Positions 1 to 13,250 are shown, counted from the first letter of the stretch. The stretch is DNA of 64,000 bases from Plasmopara viticola (GCA_001695595.3 MBPM02000172.1:1-64000); one strand, 5' to 3'. Numbers and translations are program-made. The notes: generated by a model from the sequence alone, not told the origin.

Positions 1-39
1 TATGCCATCTCAAGGTATGATAGTCTCATCAACAGACCT

Positions 40-165
40 CAACCACAGCGGTTTCTCACATACGCAGTCGATCCACCGTCCTCGCACCGTTGATCCACTG
101 CTCTCAACCACAGCTGTTTTCTCAGACGCAGTCGATCCACCGTCCTCGATTCACTGCCTCCATCA
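40..165. repeat. Tandem ~63-bp duplication downstream of CRN copy 1
   Basis: Two consecutive units of about 63 bp each contain the core cagtcgatccaccgtcctcg (from about 66 and 129). The same pair occurs inverted behind CRN copy 3 (about 53402-53530), whereas CRN copy 2 keeps only one unit (about 30295-30350). The unit number therefore groups copy 1 with copy 3. Confidence 0.75.
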
Positions 166-407
166 CAGCTGTCGATCGATCGTATGTCCTCGAAAGTCAG
201 TTTGGCTCATACATGTGCTGTAACATTGGTCAACTCCTTGTCGCGACTCAGCAGGTTATTAGATCATACAGGTGATCAGAACCAACGAGCTTTTTGGAAT
301 CAATACATTGTTCAACAAGTAGCTGAGGATAGAGGCAAATCGCTACCACCACAACACTATCGGCTTAACAGGCTATCAGAGAAAGCTTAATTCTGCAGCA
401 CATGGTT

Positions 408-2243
408 TCACGGACTCCAGGTTGCGACATACGCAACGTACAACAGCACTTGGGTTGGAGGATCAGCTGGAGCAAGTCGAAATTTATCACTGGTCTCCTT
501 GTCTGGCACCACCGCAATATATCTGGCACCGTCCGGAAACATCTTCGCATACTTGTCAAGTGCCACTGAGTCAATTTATGATTGTCGGACTTCGTTATTT
601 GGATCAAGCCAACCACGTTATGTTCCCCACCCATGTTCAGCTTGGCAACACTGTCGATAGTCTCCAAACAACGTGTGCAGGGATACCAATAGTCGACATC
701 CGCAGTTGCTGCATGATTGCTTCGCATTCCGCTGCATCAGTGCCTTCATAGAGATACGCGTTGGCTTCGAATTCCAACGCAGCATATGTATGCTGGTTCT
801 TTTTTCTTCGGTCGTACGTCCTCACCTGCAACTCGAGATTCTGTCCGTCTCTTGCCATCGCATGCACGTAATTCTCGAATGCAATTCCCATCAACCCATC
901 GTCGCCAAGCATGTGACCTTTTGACCACAACTCCTCATAGTAGGATGCGCCACGATTTTGCCAAGTTGCCTCAACGCATACTCGGAGGTGATCACACAAA
1001 AACCACGACCTCGTCATCGTATACTTCGCCGAGCTGCTTTAATTCTTGGATCCTGCTCACTCGCTCGAACTGACGTCATCCGTAAGCGATCAATTTGTTT
1101 CTCCGAGCCAAGAGCATACTGGGTATTCAAAGTTCGGTCACTTGCGCATCAACGAGACCAATAGCCTGGTCAATTGAATCTATGACAACGTTCTTCTCCG
1201 ACAAGAAGTCGCGCAAGTTGCCACCCGAGTAGTAGTACCTGTCCTTGATATTGTGTTCCGTCCATTGAAAATGCGCCCCAACAGATTTCAAATCCACCTT
1301 GGACCAAAAGGGCACTAGACAACGCCTCAGTACAGGACCGTCGTCGTTCTTCATTGGATACTGGACAGACGTGCAAGCATTCGGAACGACGCCAGCGTTG
1401 CAAAGTTTTCGGCAATGTCCTTGTGCATGAGACCGTCCAGACACAATTCAAAATCTTGACCACGCAGTTCATCAAGATCACTCAAGCTCGCCTTGTTACT
1501 TCGCCAATATTGCTTGTTCTTTCCATCCAGATACAGCAAGGAGAATCCTTCCTTTTCAGCTTCCGAAACAAGACGACGCGTTTCTGTTGAAGCAAAGCCA
1601 TGTAGAATGCAAACAACACGACCATCATGCTCTTCCCAACACCAGGTGTCCCCACAAACACAGTGCTGAGCTTCTTTTCCATATGGTCGTTGAATATCTT
1701 GATGATGTCCTGCGTTTCCTTCCGAACATAGAACCACGCGGGAAAATCCGGCTCGACGTGGCGAATGTCGAGTGCGATGCCACCAATTTGCCACCTGCCG
1801 ATATCTAAGGTGGCTGCAATTGAATCCATCCTCTCGACCTCGATGACAGTCAATGATCTGGCCTTCTTGCGTGCCCGTTGCTCATCCCATTGCTCCTGAT
1901 CAACTTCCGGAACCACCACCAACACGTGGATTTCCCCTCGTTTTGGTTGAAATTCCTCGCCGTAGTAATCCACAATCCAGTTTAACTCGTCCATGTGTGC
2001 AAACCCTTCCGGGTGTCCATTCTCATCGAGCGTCAAAGCTTCTGCGCCGCTTCTATCGAGCCATGTATTGTCGCCCTTCCTGGCGAGGAACAATTGCAGC
2101 TTGTCCGCATCGATCGCCTTGAGATCGTTCTCCTTCTCCGTCTTGATGGCCTTCTTCAAGTGGTCCACAGACTTGCTCGCATCGATGTCGATGGAGAACG
2201 CGTTCCCCTTCACACCGACGAGCGCGCAATACAGCGTCACCAT
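408..2243 (-). pseudogene. Crinkler (CRN) effector gene, copy 1, multiply frameshifted
   Basis: This is the inverted homologue of the CRN genes at 28212-30041 and 51335-53175. The N-terminal part is readable from the ATG at 2243. It has the LQLFLARKGD motif (LxLFLAK-type translocation motif), the NTWLDRSG stretch of the DWL region, HVLVVVPE, and a P-loop GTPGVGKS. This is the secretion/translocation header followed by an NTPase domain known from oomycete Crinklers. An in-frame ATG 45 bp upstream (2288) also exists, but family proteins start at the M(V)xLxC position chosen here. Against the other copies the reading frame is lost by single-base changes near 1552, 1372, 1133, 1045, 965, 708 and 575, mostly in short homopolymers. 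The C-terminal nuclease-like part survives only in pieces. Either this copy has decayed or the sequence has errors. The promoter is cut at about 2333, where unrelated repeat DNA begins. Confidence 0.85.
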
Positions 2244-2333
2244 GTTTCCAATTGCTTTTTGCGAGTGAGGGATGTTCTCTCTACCCATATTTCAGCCAAT
2301 CAAATGTGCAACCCAAAGTTGGGTTTTTGACGT

Positions 2334-2838
2334 GCGATATTATCCAATTCCGCCTTTTTAGAAGTCGGAAATGTGGCAGCCATGTCGGTAATGTGCGACC
2401 TAACCCTTCGTCAAATCGTACGTATTATGCCCATCTGTCCGTACAATGTCACGAGACTGTAAAAAAGCCGTTGCTTGATTACGCAGCAAGCTGAGACCAT
2501 CCAGCTGAGACCAAAAGAGCAAGCAAATTTCTCACTTGATTTTGTCTGAAATTTTGCTCATTGCTTTCACGCAACCTCCTCACCTCTGCAGTGTTCGCCA
2601 ATCAGCTCCATCAGGAGACTCTGAGGAATAGGTCAGCTAACCCTCTTCCCTTGCACGCACTACATAATCCGGATTCTTGAGTCTGAAAGCAAAAGGGCCT
2701 AGCCCTGACTCATCGAAAGCGGGAGAGCCGCTTTTTCTTTCCTCCGAAAGTACCCACCGCTGCGCTCGTAATCAGGCGTAATGTTGCCCACGATTTATGT
2801 GATTCATAGGTACACTAGAGGTCGTCCTTCCTCTGAGT
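2334..2838. repeat. Dispersed ~0.5-kb repeat, copy 1
   Basis: This block matches 32764-33256 with scattered substitutions and small indels (starting gcgatattatccaattccgc, ending ggtacactagaggtc). It abuts the truncated CRN promoter on the left. No TG...CA long-terminal-repeat ends, terminal inverted repeats or target duplication were seen, so the class is undetermined. No credible open frame was found. Confidence 0.8.
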
Positions 2839-3647
2839 ATGGCGGCGACTGAGTCGGCAAGTGAGCTGGCCGCGTGTTAAGTAGGATGCGGATGGCCTGA
2901 TAATTTGCGCCCTGGATTAATCTTTGGTCTTTTCCTTATACATCCATCATGGTACTATATTGCTTAGCCTCCGATAAGGCACTGCGGGTAGGGGTGTTTG
3001 TACTTAATATCCTCCCATCGATTCTGTTCGCGGTGGTACTTTTTACAAACTATCTGCTCGTTTATGCTTTCCAACGATTAAAAAAAGTTACTCTATTATA
3101 GCTTACATCACTTCGCTATGCTTTTGCTTTTGCCCGCCCAAAAAGCTTTGGATTTTGCATACCATTGTCAGCATCTTGCAAGAATCAACATGATGAATTC
3201 AAAACAAAAAAAGGAAACGATCAAGTGTCTTCCTACTTTGCCTGCAAAGGTTGATTTGCGGCTACACGATTGTGAGACAAAGCGCAAAAAGCTGAGACTA
3301 AACATGACAAGTCAGAGCCGGTCCGGTACATATACAGCCAGGTGGGAAGATCGAAAAGTACTTTGAGCCCATAGACGGTCAGCGAGAGGGGCACAATAAC
3401 TCTTGGGTTATTTTTTTCTCTACGGGCCAATCATCTGTTGTGAAGGGCGTCAATCCTTGTGACCAAAGAATCGATGGATGTTTATAACTCCATGGAAAAA
3501 AAGTATCCGTGTTTTGTACATTACACATGCAAAGAGACGCCTAGCTACAAGACGTAGGGTACCAAGTGGCAAGAGGCCGGCTGGAGTAGTCGAGAGGAAT
3601 AAAAACGGGATCGGGCCCCCGTGCAGCCGTTAAATAATTAAGGCAAC
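2839..3647. other. Intergenic, no gene seen
   Basis: About 0.8 kb between the dispersed repeat and the heat-shock-factor gene. Open frames are short and show no recognisable motif. It includes AT-rich stretches, and a more GC-rich segment begins just before the HSF stop codon. Confidence 0.6.
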
Positions 3648-4255
3648 TTAAAGCGAGAGCAGCGTCGACGCAGACAAGGTGCGGTCAATGGCCACGGGTG
3701 CCTCGATCTCGAGCAGATCGAGGTCGAGCTCGGGGTACAGGACGTCGATCCACGCCAACGGCGCGTCGTCGTCCGCGCGATGGCCTTTAAAGCGCCGCAC
3801 GACCTCCACGGTCACTCGGGGATGGCACTGCTTGGCACACGGGCCGTCGGGCGGCGCCAACGCCAGCAGCTCGAGCGGCATCTTGAGCGCGCTTTTCGTC
3901 GGCGACAAGGCACGCTTTCGGGTAATGCGCCACGTCAAGGCCGGGTGGTCGCGCTGAAAAATTGATTCGAGAACGTGCAGACGACGGCCCGCGACTTTGT
4001 CCACTTGCGAAAGTGAAAGTAATTGAGTTGCCGTTGGAAGCTCGCGTACTTGCAGTGTTTAAAGTACTTGGGCAAGATGTAGCTCGTCATGGCCCCCATG
4101 TCGTGGATCTCAAACGCATGGCCGTCCGGCGTCCAGCGCAAGATGCGGGGACTTTCAACGTCCAGCATCCGACGCAAGCTCTTGAGAAACGGCGCGACTT
4201 CCTTCACGAGCGTGCCGTCGGATAGTTCCGATGCAGAGGACTGGACGCGCGACAT
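3648..4255 (-). CDS. Heat-shock-factor-type transcription factor, one apparent frameshift
   Basis: The product is a nuclear DNA-binding protein of about 200 residues. From the ATG at 4255, residues 21 to about 115 form an HSF winged-helix DNA-binding domain: it opens APFLKSLRRMLD, has LRWTPDGHAFEIHD, and carries the recognition-helix signature FQRQLNYFHFRKW (73-85). The frame breaks at about 3957, at a run of T beside NQFF. The expected continuation QRDHPALTW-ITRKR is read in the next frame and runs to the stop at 3648. A one-base deletion or sequencing error explains this. An intron is less likely because no donor/acceptor pair is needed. The rest is short and lacks an obvious heptad oligomerisation domain. 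HSF genes are expanded in oomycetes. The gene is GC-rich compared with the surrounding repeat DNA and looks like the only ordinary host gene in the window. Confidence 0.8.
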
Positions 4256-4263
4256 GGACGTGA

Positions 4264-4312
4264 ACGGCAACAAGGCAACAAGGCAACAAGGCAACGAGGC
4301 AACGGGGCAGCT
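4264..4312. repeat. GGCAACAA microsatellite upstream of HSF gene
   Basis: About five tandem octamers of the type GGCAACAA, decaying to GGCAACGA and GGCAACGG, begin about 10 bp upstream of the chosen HSF start codon. They are translatable upstream of that ATG, but I treat them as 5' leader because the HSF domain starts after 4255. Confidence 0.7.
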
Positions 4313-4681
4313 GGCGTGGCAGAACGGAAAGTGATACGGGCGCCGTGGCTTCCAGTGAGCGACCGCTTTTTTTGTCCAATTACGGATTACGGGCGGTGGG
4401 ACCGCGACCCGCGAATGAAAAACATGATTTTCTACTGTAACGTGAGATACAGACGTCATGGTTTACGGTACTCCGCCGTGGCGATGTTCCACAACCAAGT
4501 TTTTTTTTTTTCTTCTTCTATCGCTTGCTCACTTACTGGACGCTCGAGGCCTTAGCCATACATGATGGTGTCGGCGTAATGGCATTGACGTCCCACACCT
4601 TAGCTCATGCATGGGAGCAAATCCATGAAGTGTTTCTTTGCCTCGCTTGTCCAATACAGTCAACTGGTCCCTCCTCCCGGT

Positions 4682-7600
4682 GTTAAGGGGCAGTTTAGCG
4701 ACTTGTGGGTTTTATACACAATTTGCCATGATCGTTTTTTTATAATTCAGTACATGCATTAAGTCAATCTATTCATTTCAGTAGGTGACCGTTGTCCACC
4801 CCAGTGCACAGAAAGCCAGCTTTAACCACAAGAGCGTAAAATGCCCCATTCAGTCCTCCTTACCAAGACATAACAGGAAAAAAATGGGTGCTCTATGCCA
4901 CTCTTGACTTTCGAAACAACGGTCTGCCGACCAGAATAGACCCCGTCGAGGACGCCAATCGGCTCAGTTTTGATTGATGACCTAAGCCAAAACTAGGAAA
5001 GGTTGCTTCGGCTTCCACGGGTGCCACTTATGTGCCTGAGATCGCACCATTGAAGATTGCGCCTGTAGTAAGGCTGCGTCTGCAAAGGCTACACCTAACG
5101 GGTCTCATAAAGCTTGGCTGTCAAAGAGCCTCTATAGCAAAAAAGACTGGAGGCGCTTCTACGAGGAAGATATGCGCTTCGCTCGGTGATCTACAGCTTT
5201 GGAAGATACTCGCCTTGCTCTCTGCTCACTAATTTGCAAAGTAGCCTCAGCTGAATTAAACAGAGTCTCATTAATTTTATCGCCTGGGGATGCTGCCCTG
5301 AGGCAATTAAACTAATGTAAGACTGCAACTTTTCTGATTATAAAAGGCATGGTTTTCAAAGAAAAAAATGATTCAAGACGCTTTTTTACACTGGACGGAC
5401 TGGGACGAAAATGGCGAAGTCAAATATAATACAATTTTCGAGTGGGTTCAGTGGTTACATTAGCAAGCGCATTGGGCGGGGGCAACGTAGTTTGCTATCC
5501 ACAGGGTACTGACGTAAGTCACACTTTCGAGAGAGGGCTGGGTATTGGGTCTGACGATGAAGGATAAAGTATTTTGTTTAAGTACCACTCGGACAATACA
5601 AACCGTTGTGTTGAGCAGTACGCCCAGTGGCTTCGCGAGCTGCGAGGGCTCTTCAATGGCACTTCTATCGTGGCATCTATCAACGTTTTTTCAGATGAAA
5701 TGGTAATTGCTCCAGCACTACCTTACACTGGCTATGCGCGTACTCGTAGCACCACATTTGATGCTTCGAAACGATATTACTTGGCATCGCAAGCCCCTAG
5801 AAGTCAAGCGCCCGGTATAATGATACCCACGGGCACTAACACGTGCGGCCTATTGATTGTGATTAACATACAACCTGCCTACTTCTTCTGCTTCTAGATC
5901 GCAACGACCTTAATAGAGTCAGACCAAACTTTTCCAATGTCTTTGCGAGTCATGTGAAGAGAATACCTATTCCAATTGATAAGGCAAATGAGAATACCTC
6001 TCTTATCCGCAACGAAGTTGCCGCTCATCAAGGTGGTCAAGGAGCACCGAAAAAGGCCGCCTCGACCTTGGCCTTTGCCTTCTTCGTGAAAAGCAGTAGC
6101 TCCTGTAGGATCGTGTGTGCGCGCTTTAGCCTTTTTCATAAGTCTTCACCGGTTGTCAGGCCTAGGCTTCATCGGGTGACTCTTGCCCTTGAGATAGAGA
6201 TAGACACCTTCAAACACATTTAATTAAGTAGCTGCACATCAAAAGTGCCGGTTCCTATATCAGCATCCGGCAGCTCGAGTTGCTGAGAATTTAAATGTAC
6301 ACATGAGGCTTGCAGTCGGATCGACCAGCGCGCATCTTGAGCTGCCAAAATAGCATCAAATAGTAACTTTTATCTGTATCAATCTCCAGAGTCGGATCAC
6401 TGACACGTTAATGGGTGCTCAGTTCCTCAGCCTCTATGATGGTAGCTACGGGCACAAGCAGCCGCCGTGTGACCTTCCCTACTCATCTCATCAACGAGGC
6501 CTAGCGCGGAAACAAATCAGCTAACATTTGAAAAAATTGATTTTGAAAAATTTGAAGTCCTAGGAATCGTATTACTATAAGGTTAATCCATATATGTGCC
6601 GAAATCGTTTGAAGGGGTTGATGGCGTATAGATAACCCATGCCATTCTACGATTGTGAAAGATGTAATCGCTAGCATATTTAAATCGTTTTGCAATATCA
6701 GACATCTTTCGAGTAGTAGGCTTTTGTTTCTAACAATTTTTAAAGAGAAAAAATGCAAGCTTTCGCATTCATTCTCTTGTATGATCTTATGCTTGTTTTT
6801 GGAGAAAGCAATCGTATCACTTTCCTCGCTAATTTTTGCTTCAATCAACTATTTAGCATAGTCCTGTAAAAGTTTTTGCATGGAAACTTGTCTCACATTA
6901 AGGTAGCGTGCGCTTCGTCTATCTAAAATAGAGGATGTACAAAAATCTTTAAAAGCTTTATTTAACATCAGGCATACTATCTCTGAATATCAGGCTCTTA
7001 GCTCAGCCAAGGCTCAGAAGCTTCGTCCTTTATACGGCATTGTAGATCCAATACCTTTGGCAGTGCTTCAGTAGTAGTACACATGCCGTGACTAGAAATG
7101 TCAAGTTAAGCCTTAGAAGAAGATTTCTTTGCCAGCCACAAAGTCGTTTACGACAATCAGGCATAAACTTGCAGTGCATTCTCATTCTATTCTAACAAAG
7201 AAATTTTGGTAATACTTTGCCGTTCACTTGTGAAGAAAGTTTCTCAATGTGTCTTACGACCCTGTGCTACATGCTTGCAGAACTTTGTTATTCGCAGTTA
7301 ATGGCATTGAGTCACTTGCCTATGAAGCTAGAAACTCACATTTTAGCGTCACCAGTAGCTAGCGGGGCTAGCAAAAGTTATAAGAAAGATTGAAAGATAT
7401 CGCCACGTCTATCTTGATTGAGATATCAGTGCTTTTGATGCCTCTCACTTTTACTTTGAGCCTATACGTGCCTAGGATTTCTATCAGGTGATCTGGGAGC
7501 AAAACAGGGACTCACAAAAACCTTGTTGCGCAGATATGGAAGACTGTTACACATAATAGTGCACCGCCCATTCATTCAAGGCTAGCCACGGCAGTCCTAT

Positions 7601-10600
7601 AATCAAGCTATCCTGGCTCATGTCAAGGACAAAAAATGAATCTATGCTGCCGAAATACTAGCCAGGTCTAGTTTAGCCCCAAAACGTCTAGAGCCAGTCA
7701 AACTGGATTTGTGCTGCCAAAACATCTTAGTTTTACAGCTAGGCCTTGTTTAGACTCAGAACGTTTAGAGACAGTCAAACGTTAAGGACTTATTGCTGGT
7801 ACTCTTTATAAGGTATTAGTCATAAACTTTTGGTTGATGAGATCTCTTTGCCCGTGCGCAACAAACTGTGGCGCGACGAAGTCTATCGAGCCACAAAATG
7901 GGTTTTTATACTCTCGTACTTTGGCGTGCAGATTGATCATCCGCCGGGGCTGACTATGGGATAATTATAACTTATTGAGACTAGTACAGGGGCTAAATGT
8001 ATCAAGCACACACCCATCATGAGAATAAAGTTCTTCCCAGTGGTGACAAGCATATTTCTGATTCTGAGGACGCCTCGTTTACCGGCGACCCTTCGAGTCC
8101 CTTTGCTTCACTCCGTCTGTCCCTTCACAGTAGATGTGTCCTATATTACCGCAGCCAAAGCACCAGATGCTGCTTTGCTTACGTCTATTGGGACTGAATA
8201 CGGGTCAACACCACTACGCTTTAACTTGTAATCCGCATTGACCTGCCACTTCACGGCACCCGGGGGAAGAGAATATGCCTGTGGCCGTATACTTTCAAAG
8301 ATCGAATTAAAATGGCCTGAACATTTTTCGATTGAGTGAGAGATGAGTCTACCTTTGACCACTAATGAACAGTGCCACCTAGACTTGTCTGTAAGTGGCG
8401 CCCAAGCGATGGATGTCCCCACTTTTCAAAACATGTTCATAATAATCATGCCTTCCTTGCTTACAGGCACAAGTCCAAAGTGCTCGTATAATTTAAACTT
8501 TACAAAAGAACTGCTTCCGACCATTTCTTCATACGTTTCCAGGACACAAACCATCCCCAAGAAATCTTTCGGGTGAGCGGCCAAAATTAAGTCGAGACTT
8601 TCAAGAGATAGTAAGCAAACGCCACAGTACCTAAGTATCCTCGCTCAAGTCTGCCTTACTGGCGATCGCTATCTTACCTTTGAAAATGAAGACCTTGTCT
8701 TCTCTTCTCTCCAACGATGGATACTTTTACTTTCATTAAATACACCTACATTGGGCGCTGCAATAGGGACTTTCCAAGCCTATGCTACTGAGCCTTAGGC
8801 ACAGACCTTGATTTAAAAGCTCGACTTTCCTTACGCGCTCCAGTCTCTGACAGCTGCAAGTACTGCAACTGTAGCCGTCTCTGTGAGCCATAGAAGCCAG
8901 CAAGTAGTCCGAGCAGTGCAAAGTTTTGTCTGAAAAACAAGAAGTATGGCTTTATCCATCTCGAAGCCTTTGCGAGTGCTTGAGTTGTCGACATGCTCAC
9001 ATGAGAATTAAATTGAACACATGTGCTATCTTTTATGACAAGGTTACACAGAGGTGGAATTATGACTTTCCAAAAATCCCAACTTCCAAAAGCAGCTAAA
9101 TATACCTCTGCACTAAAAATTTTGTTGCGGCTAAAGCTGCATAACATTTAAGCGAATATGTCAGCATCAAAGGCTGCGCCTGCAACTACTATGCCTGTGA
9201 CAAAGGACGAGTCAGGGGCTAAGCCTGCGCCCGTGCTACGGGCGGCAATCCTTCAGAAGCTTGCTGGAAGAGAGCCACTGAAACAATAAAGAATTAAAAG
9301 AGCACTCTTACCGCTATCCCAGTCATTTTTGCCTTGGATGAATATTCGGCTAACACTTTACCAGCCAGGTCTACAAGAAAGCTTCAGGTCAGAGGCAACG
9401 CTGTCAATAAAGTCCATCACCCGATGGTACATGTATGATTTCTAGTCAAATCCACCCACTATGAAAAATTTCCTTCGAGAAAAAATGCGTGGGCTCTCAA
9501 AGCAAAGATCCGACCTATAATGGCCTATTTATTGATGAGTTTGTCTTGAAAGTTACAGCAGAGCTGTCGTAGCTATTCCTTGAGGGAAAATATATGTTTA
9601 ATTTTCTGACCTTTGCTCTCTACTTTAAACAAGTAGGAATTGCAGATCATTATCTGCCTTACTCCAAGAAAAAAAAGATGATTCTAAGTATTAGTATAAA
9701 AACTTTATTACGACAAGATTTAATTGTGGTTGTTTTCAAAACTAGAAAGAGCTGCTTTAAGTGTTTGATATGAATAAATCAAAACGTTGACTTACGATCG
9801 GGGGAGTGGGCGTTGCACCCATAAGCACAAAAACGAAGCCTTACTTATAATTTCCAAATTCCGAATTTGTTCTTTGATTTGCTGAATTAATAAAATCCTT
9901 TGTGGGGAAGTCGCTTATCTTTAATTGAAGAAATAGTATGTGATGTCCGAAGACCTGCCAACAAAATTCCATTCGAGAAGAGAGGTGAAATACGAAGCTG
10001 ACCTCCACCCAAGAACGAATATCAAGTGACAAGGCAATTGCGAGCAGCGAGACGCTTTTGCACATTCTTCATCAAAAGACTGAGAATGAAAGAAGCAAAA
10101 ATTGGCGACTGGCCCATGCTTATAGTAAGATGAGTGGTACATTGAAACTAAAAAAAAACACCAAAAACCTGTGCTTACGACATGTTCAAGTGTACATTTA
10201 ACGGTGCGTTAGACCTAGTTATCAAAACAAAAAGGGGGCGTTGGATACTTTCAAAGCGATCGGTACGTGTGGCCGACTGCCGTGATGGATCGTATACGAC
10301 GCCCTGGCGACGCTAAAACGGTTGGACACACAGTCGTTATAGCGTTCGCCTGAACAAAATTCGACGATACATCTACTCTTATCCGCTGTAAAGGAGGTCA
10401 GTCGATTTTTTAGAAGTGATTTTATTGTATATTAGACTACAAATTTGTAATAGCTCATTCAAGCTTCTTCAGGCACGTTGTCAAGGTAATGAGGACTTCT
10501 CATCGTTACACTCACATCGACAAATGTGTATTTGCGGCAGAGGAGACTAAAGACCTCGTTTTTTGTAAAAAGCCATGTGGACGCGAGTGAACTTCGAGAA

Positions 10601-12132
10601 AGTATATCACTTCTTGGCTTGATCAACGCCGCAAAGATTAGGAGAAAGTAACGGAAAACAGAATTTTAGCCTTCAGTGGTGTTGTATATACAAGCAGGTG
10701 AACATATATACAAAGACATGTGAGATCTGCCCGAGGGTCGAATCCACATCGACTTTTTATCATAGCCTACATATACCGACGGACTGTTGGACTCCCATTA
10801 TCCCTGGATATGGCTTTGGATTATTGCTTACACGGGCATAGTAGTGTTGTCATTAGTATAGAATTACTGGTAGAAACTGCAAGTTTGTTTGAGGATACGA
10901 TATTGCAATACCATAGGCTTCTGACTCAATGGTGTCGAGTATCAACCAGCAGTTTACCATTACGTTTTAACAAGCCTTATTTCCTTTTTTTTAGAAATCT
11001 ACCTACTATTATTCACAGTAGACTATACATAGACATTTGATAAGACAAAACGGGCCAATCGTATGCATATCGCACTTTGCATTATATCTGCAAACGCGGT
11101 GCATACATGGGTCAGTAAGCCTTATTAAGTTAACTTGTACTTAACGATGCGGTTCAGTATTAACAAGCTAAAAAGATGAGCCGAGTCACTTTAAAATATT
11201 ACTCGCCCTCTGTAGCGCGGAGGCTGTCGAGAAAAGTGAGAGGGAAAATTCGAGAAATCTGTTTCAAATTTTTCACGAAACAGCCATCAGACTTAGTATA
11301 TCGGTAAATATACGTAGGCGATGGTTTACGGGATACGAGTATAATCGTCAAAAATAAACTGAACGTTTTTAGGATTTACACTAGAGAGGGAGATAAAAGA
11401 TGTTTAAATGGGCCAGATACTCTAATCCCACCGCTAGAAGTGTTAAGCTTGAAATTTGAGCAAGAAATATCGTCGTCTCGTCTCACCTTTCAGATGCATG
11501 GAAACGCATGCACCGTCGACCTTCTCAAAACAACGACGACGCATTTATCAAATTTGCGAGGCGTCTTATAATGTAATTGATCTTCGAAATTCCAAAATTC
11601 ATATGAGTCTACAGAGTTTTCCAGAAAATCTTTTGGATAGCTGTTTCCGTGCTCGAAATTTTTGGTATAGTGAAGGCGAGTGGCCATACGGCAGCTGGTA
11701 TCATTGTATTAACCACCGTATAAGCTATAAGTTTGAAATACTACGAACATGAAAGGCTATGCATTCGAGCGGCCGGCCGAGATAGGCGCATTCTATGTAA
11801 GAAAGTGACGTACCGACAAAGTTTGAAAAGCTCGCGCTAAGACTCAAGCGGTCGATCTGGAATTTAAGCTGATGGGCTCTACTGTCCACCCCAGCTTTAT
11901 AATTCACATACAAGTGCCCCCGATCTTGGCGTCGGGAAGGCCTCGTTCGCCTCCCCAGTGCTTTTGTTGGCTTTCTTAAGTCGTATTGCTACTGAGTGCA
12001 TGTGAGCGCGGAAGCGTTGGCGCCAGGTTATGCGTGGGATCGGCCACGGAAGACCAAGCTTCGTTTCAGCCCTTCCTTTATTTTTGAGAAGCGCGGTAGT
12101 TAAATTGCTTGCAAAGCGATGCTCCTCCGCGT
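4682..12132. repeat. Flank X, copy 1: 7.45-kb duplicated block with no supported gene
   Basis: This block is nearly identical, with scattered one-base indels and a few longer ones, to 54661-62103. It ends exactly where a truncated Polinton begins (12133; the counterpart is 62104). Both strands hold only short frames without recognisable domains. Two stretches look like protein relics (5368-5463 and 5574-5897). It is AT-rich with many poly-A/T runs. No tRNA, rRNA or terminal repeats were recognised. Confidence 0.85.
5368..5463 (+). other. Coding-like relic in flank X (31 codons)
   Basis: A short ATG-to-TAG frame reads like genuine protein (FLHWTDWDENGEVKYNTIFEW) and is identical in the duplicate at about 55348-55443. 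About 110 bp downstream, the open stretch 5574-5897 includes NRCVEQYAQWLRELRGLFNG and INVFSDEM. The two may be pieces of one decayed transposable-element protein. I do not recognise the family. Confidence 0.3.
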
Positions 12133-13131
12133 ACATCGGTGATTGCTTGAATGAGATGTTATTTTGCTTCAAAAATTTGATGTACATATCAAGTGTCGCT
12201 TCCCATGAGACTTCTCTGTTGGTTTTCACTCGATCACCATCAAAAACTTTAAGTTTCCGTCCATAACTTCACTCGATAACCTCCATTTACTGGAATATAG
12301 CCACCTTGTTGGTTTCTTCCCTTCTTATATGGAATCGGTAATCTAGTACCTTCTGGAAAGGAATTGTTCATCAAAATATCACGAAGCATTTCGTATGCTC
12401 CAGACTCTATGTTGAATCCAAACTGATGTGTCGAGCCAATAGCAGTATCTTTTGTCTCAATGTCAATAAGATTCAATATGTAATCATACGTTGCAACCCA
12501 ATCATATTTATTTAGAGGCTTGTTTGCTAACTTACCATTATTCACATTGAATAGTTTGCCGTCTGTTCCAATATACACGTTTTTATCTGGAGTGCCAGAA
12601 TTTAGAATTGGATTGACCTTTCTTTTGATAATAGTTGGATTGATGGTGTATTGATCAATTAGTTTTTCTCGTGCATTCCTTTGAAAGTTGAAATCATTAG
12701 CTTCAACTTGAGTTCCAAAGTCGTATGTACGCTGGGAGTCGTCAATATCACTCAAGGAGTCTTCTTCATTACCAATGTCCTCTAAATCATATTGACTATC
12801 GATTGTAGTCATCGTCGGTACTGCTTGCACCCCCACTCATTGATGGGGTTGCTTGTATTCCCGTCGTTGTCATAGAAGGCGTTGCTTGTATTCCCATTGT
12901 TGTCATTGTTGGAGATGCTTGAATTCCGGTAGTCGTCATGGAAGGCGCTACTTTCCTTAGCAATTGTTGAAGCGTCGAAGTATCTATCGTTTGATCCAGA
13001 TCAGTAGCCCATTGCGTTAGTTTGTATCGATCATTCTTTATGCGTGCTAATTGAAGCTCCTCACTGTTCTCTTCAGCGAGTTGCTTCAATTTATTTTTTC
13101 GATCGCGGAGAGATTTAAAACTTGGAAACAT
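12133..13131 (-). pseudogene. 515-residue Polinton structural protein gene, fragment 1 copy
   Basis: This is the counterpart of 41689-43236 and lacks the C-terminal third, which is replaced by flank X. From the ATG at 13131 the first about 100 codons are open. A net 5-bp loss near 12835, inside the 33-bp repeat tract, shifts the frame, and two further one-base losses lie near 12251 and 12263. The same 5-bp loss occurs in fragment 2 but not in the complete element or fragment 3. Confidence 0.85.
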
Positions 13132-13250
13132 TATCGAGTCTATTAAAACGAAGTTCGAAAAATCGCGGACCTTTTCGAACAAGTTTCTCTAAGCTCAGCT
13201 CTATATAATATTACAATTATTGTTTTAGTTATTGAAAATAACTTGGGCTC

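Noticed and set aside
2334..2838. Solo long terminal repeat
   Set aside because: No TG...CA ends and no short target duplication could be seen around either copy.
10725..10755. tRNA-like B box (gggtcgaatcc) in flank X
   Set aside because: No A box, acceptor stem or anticodon arm can be folded around it.
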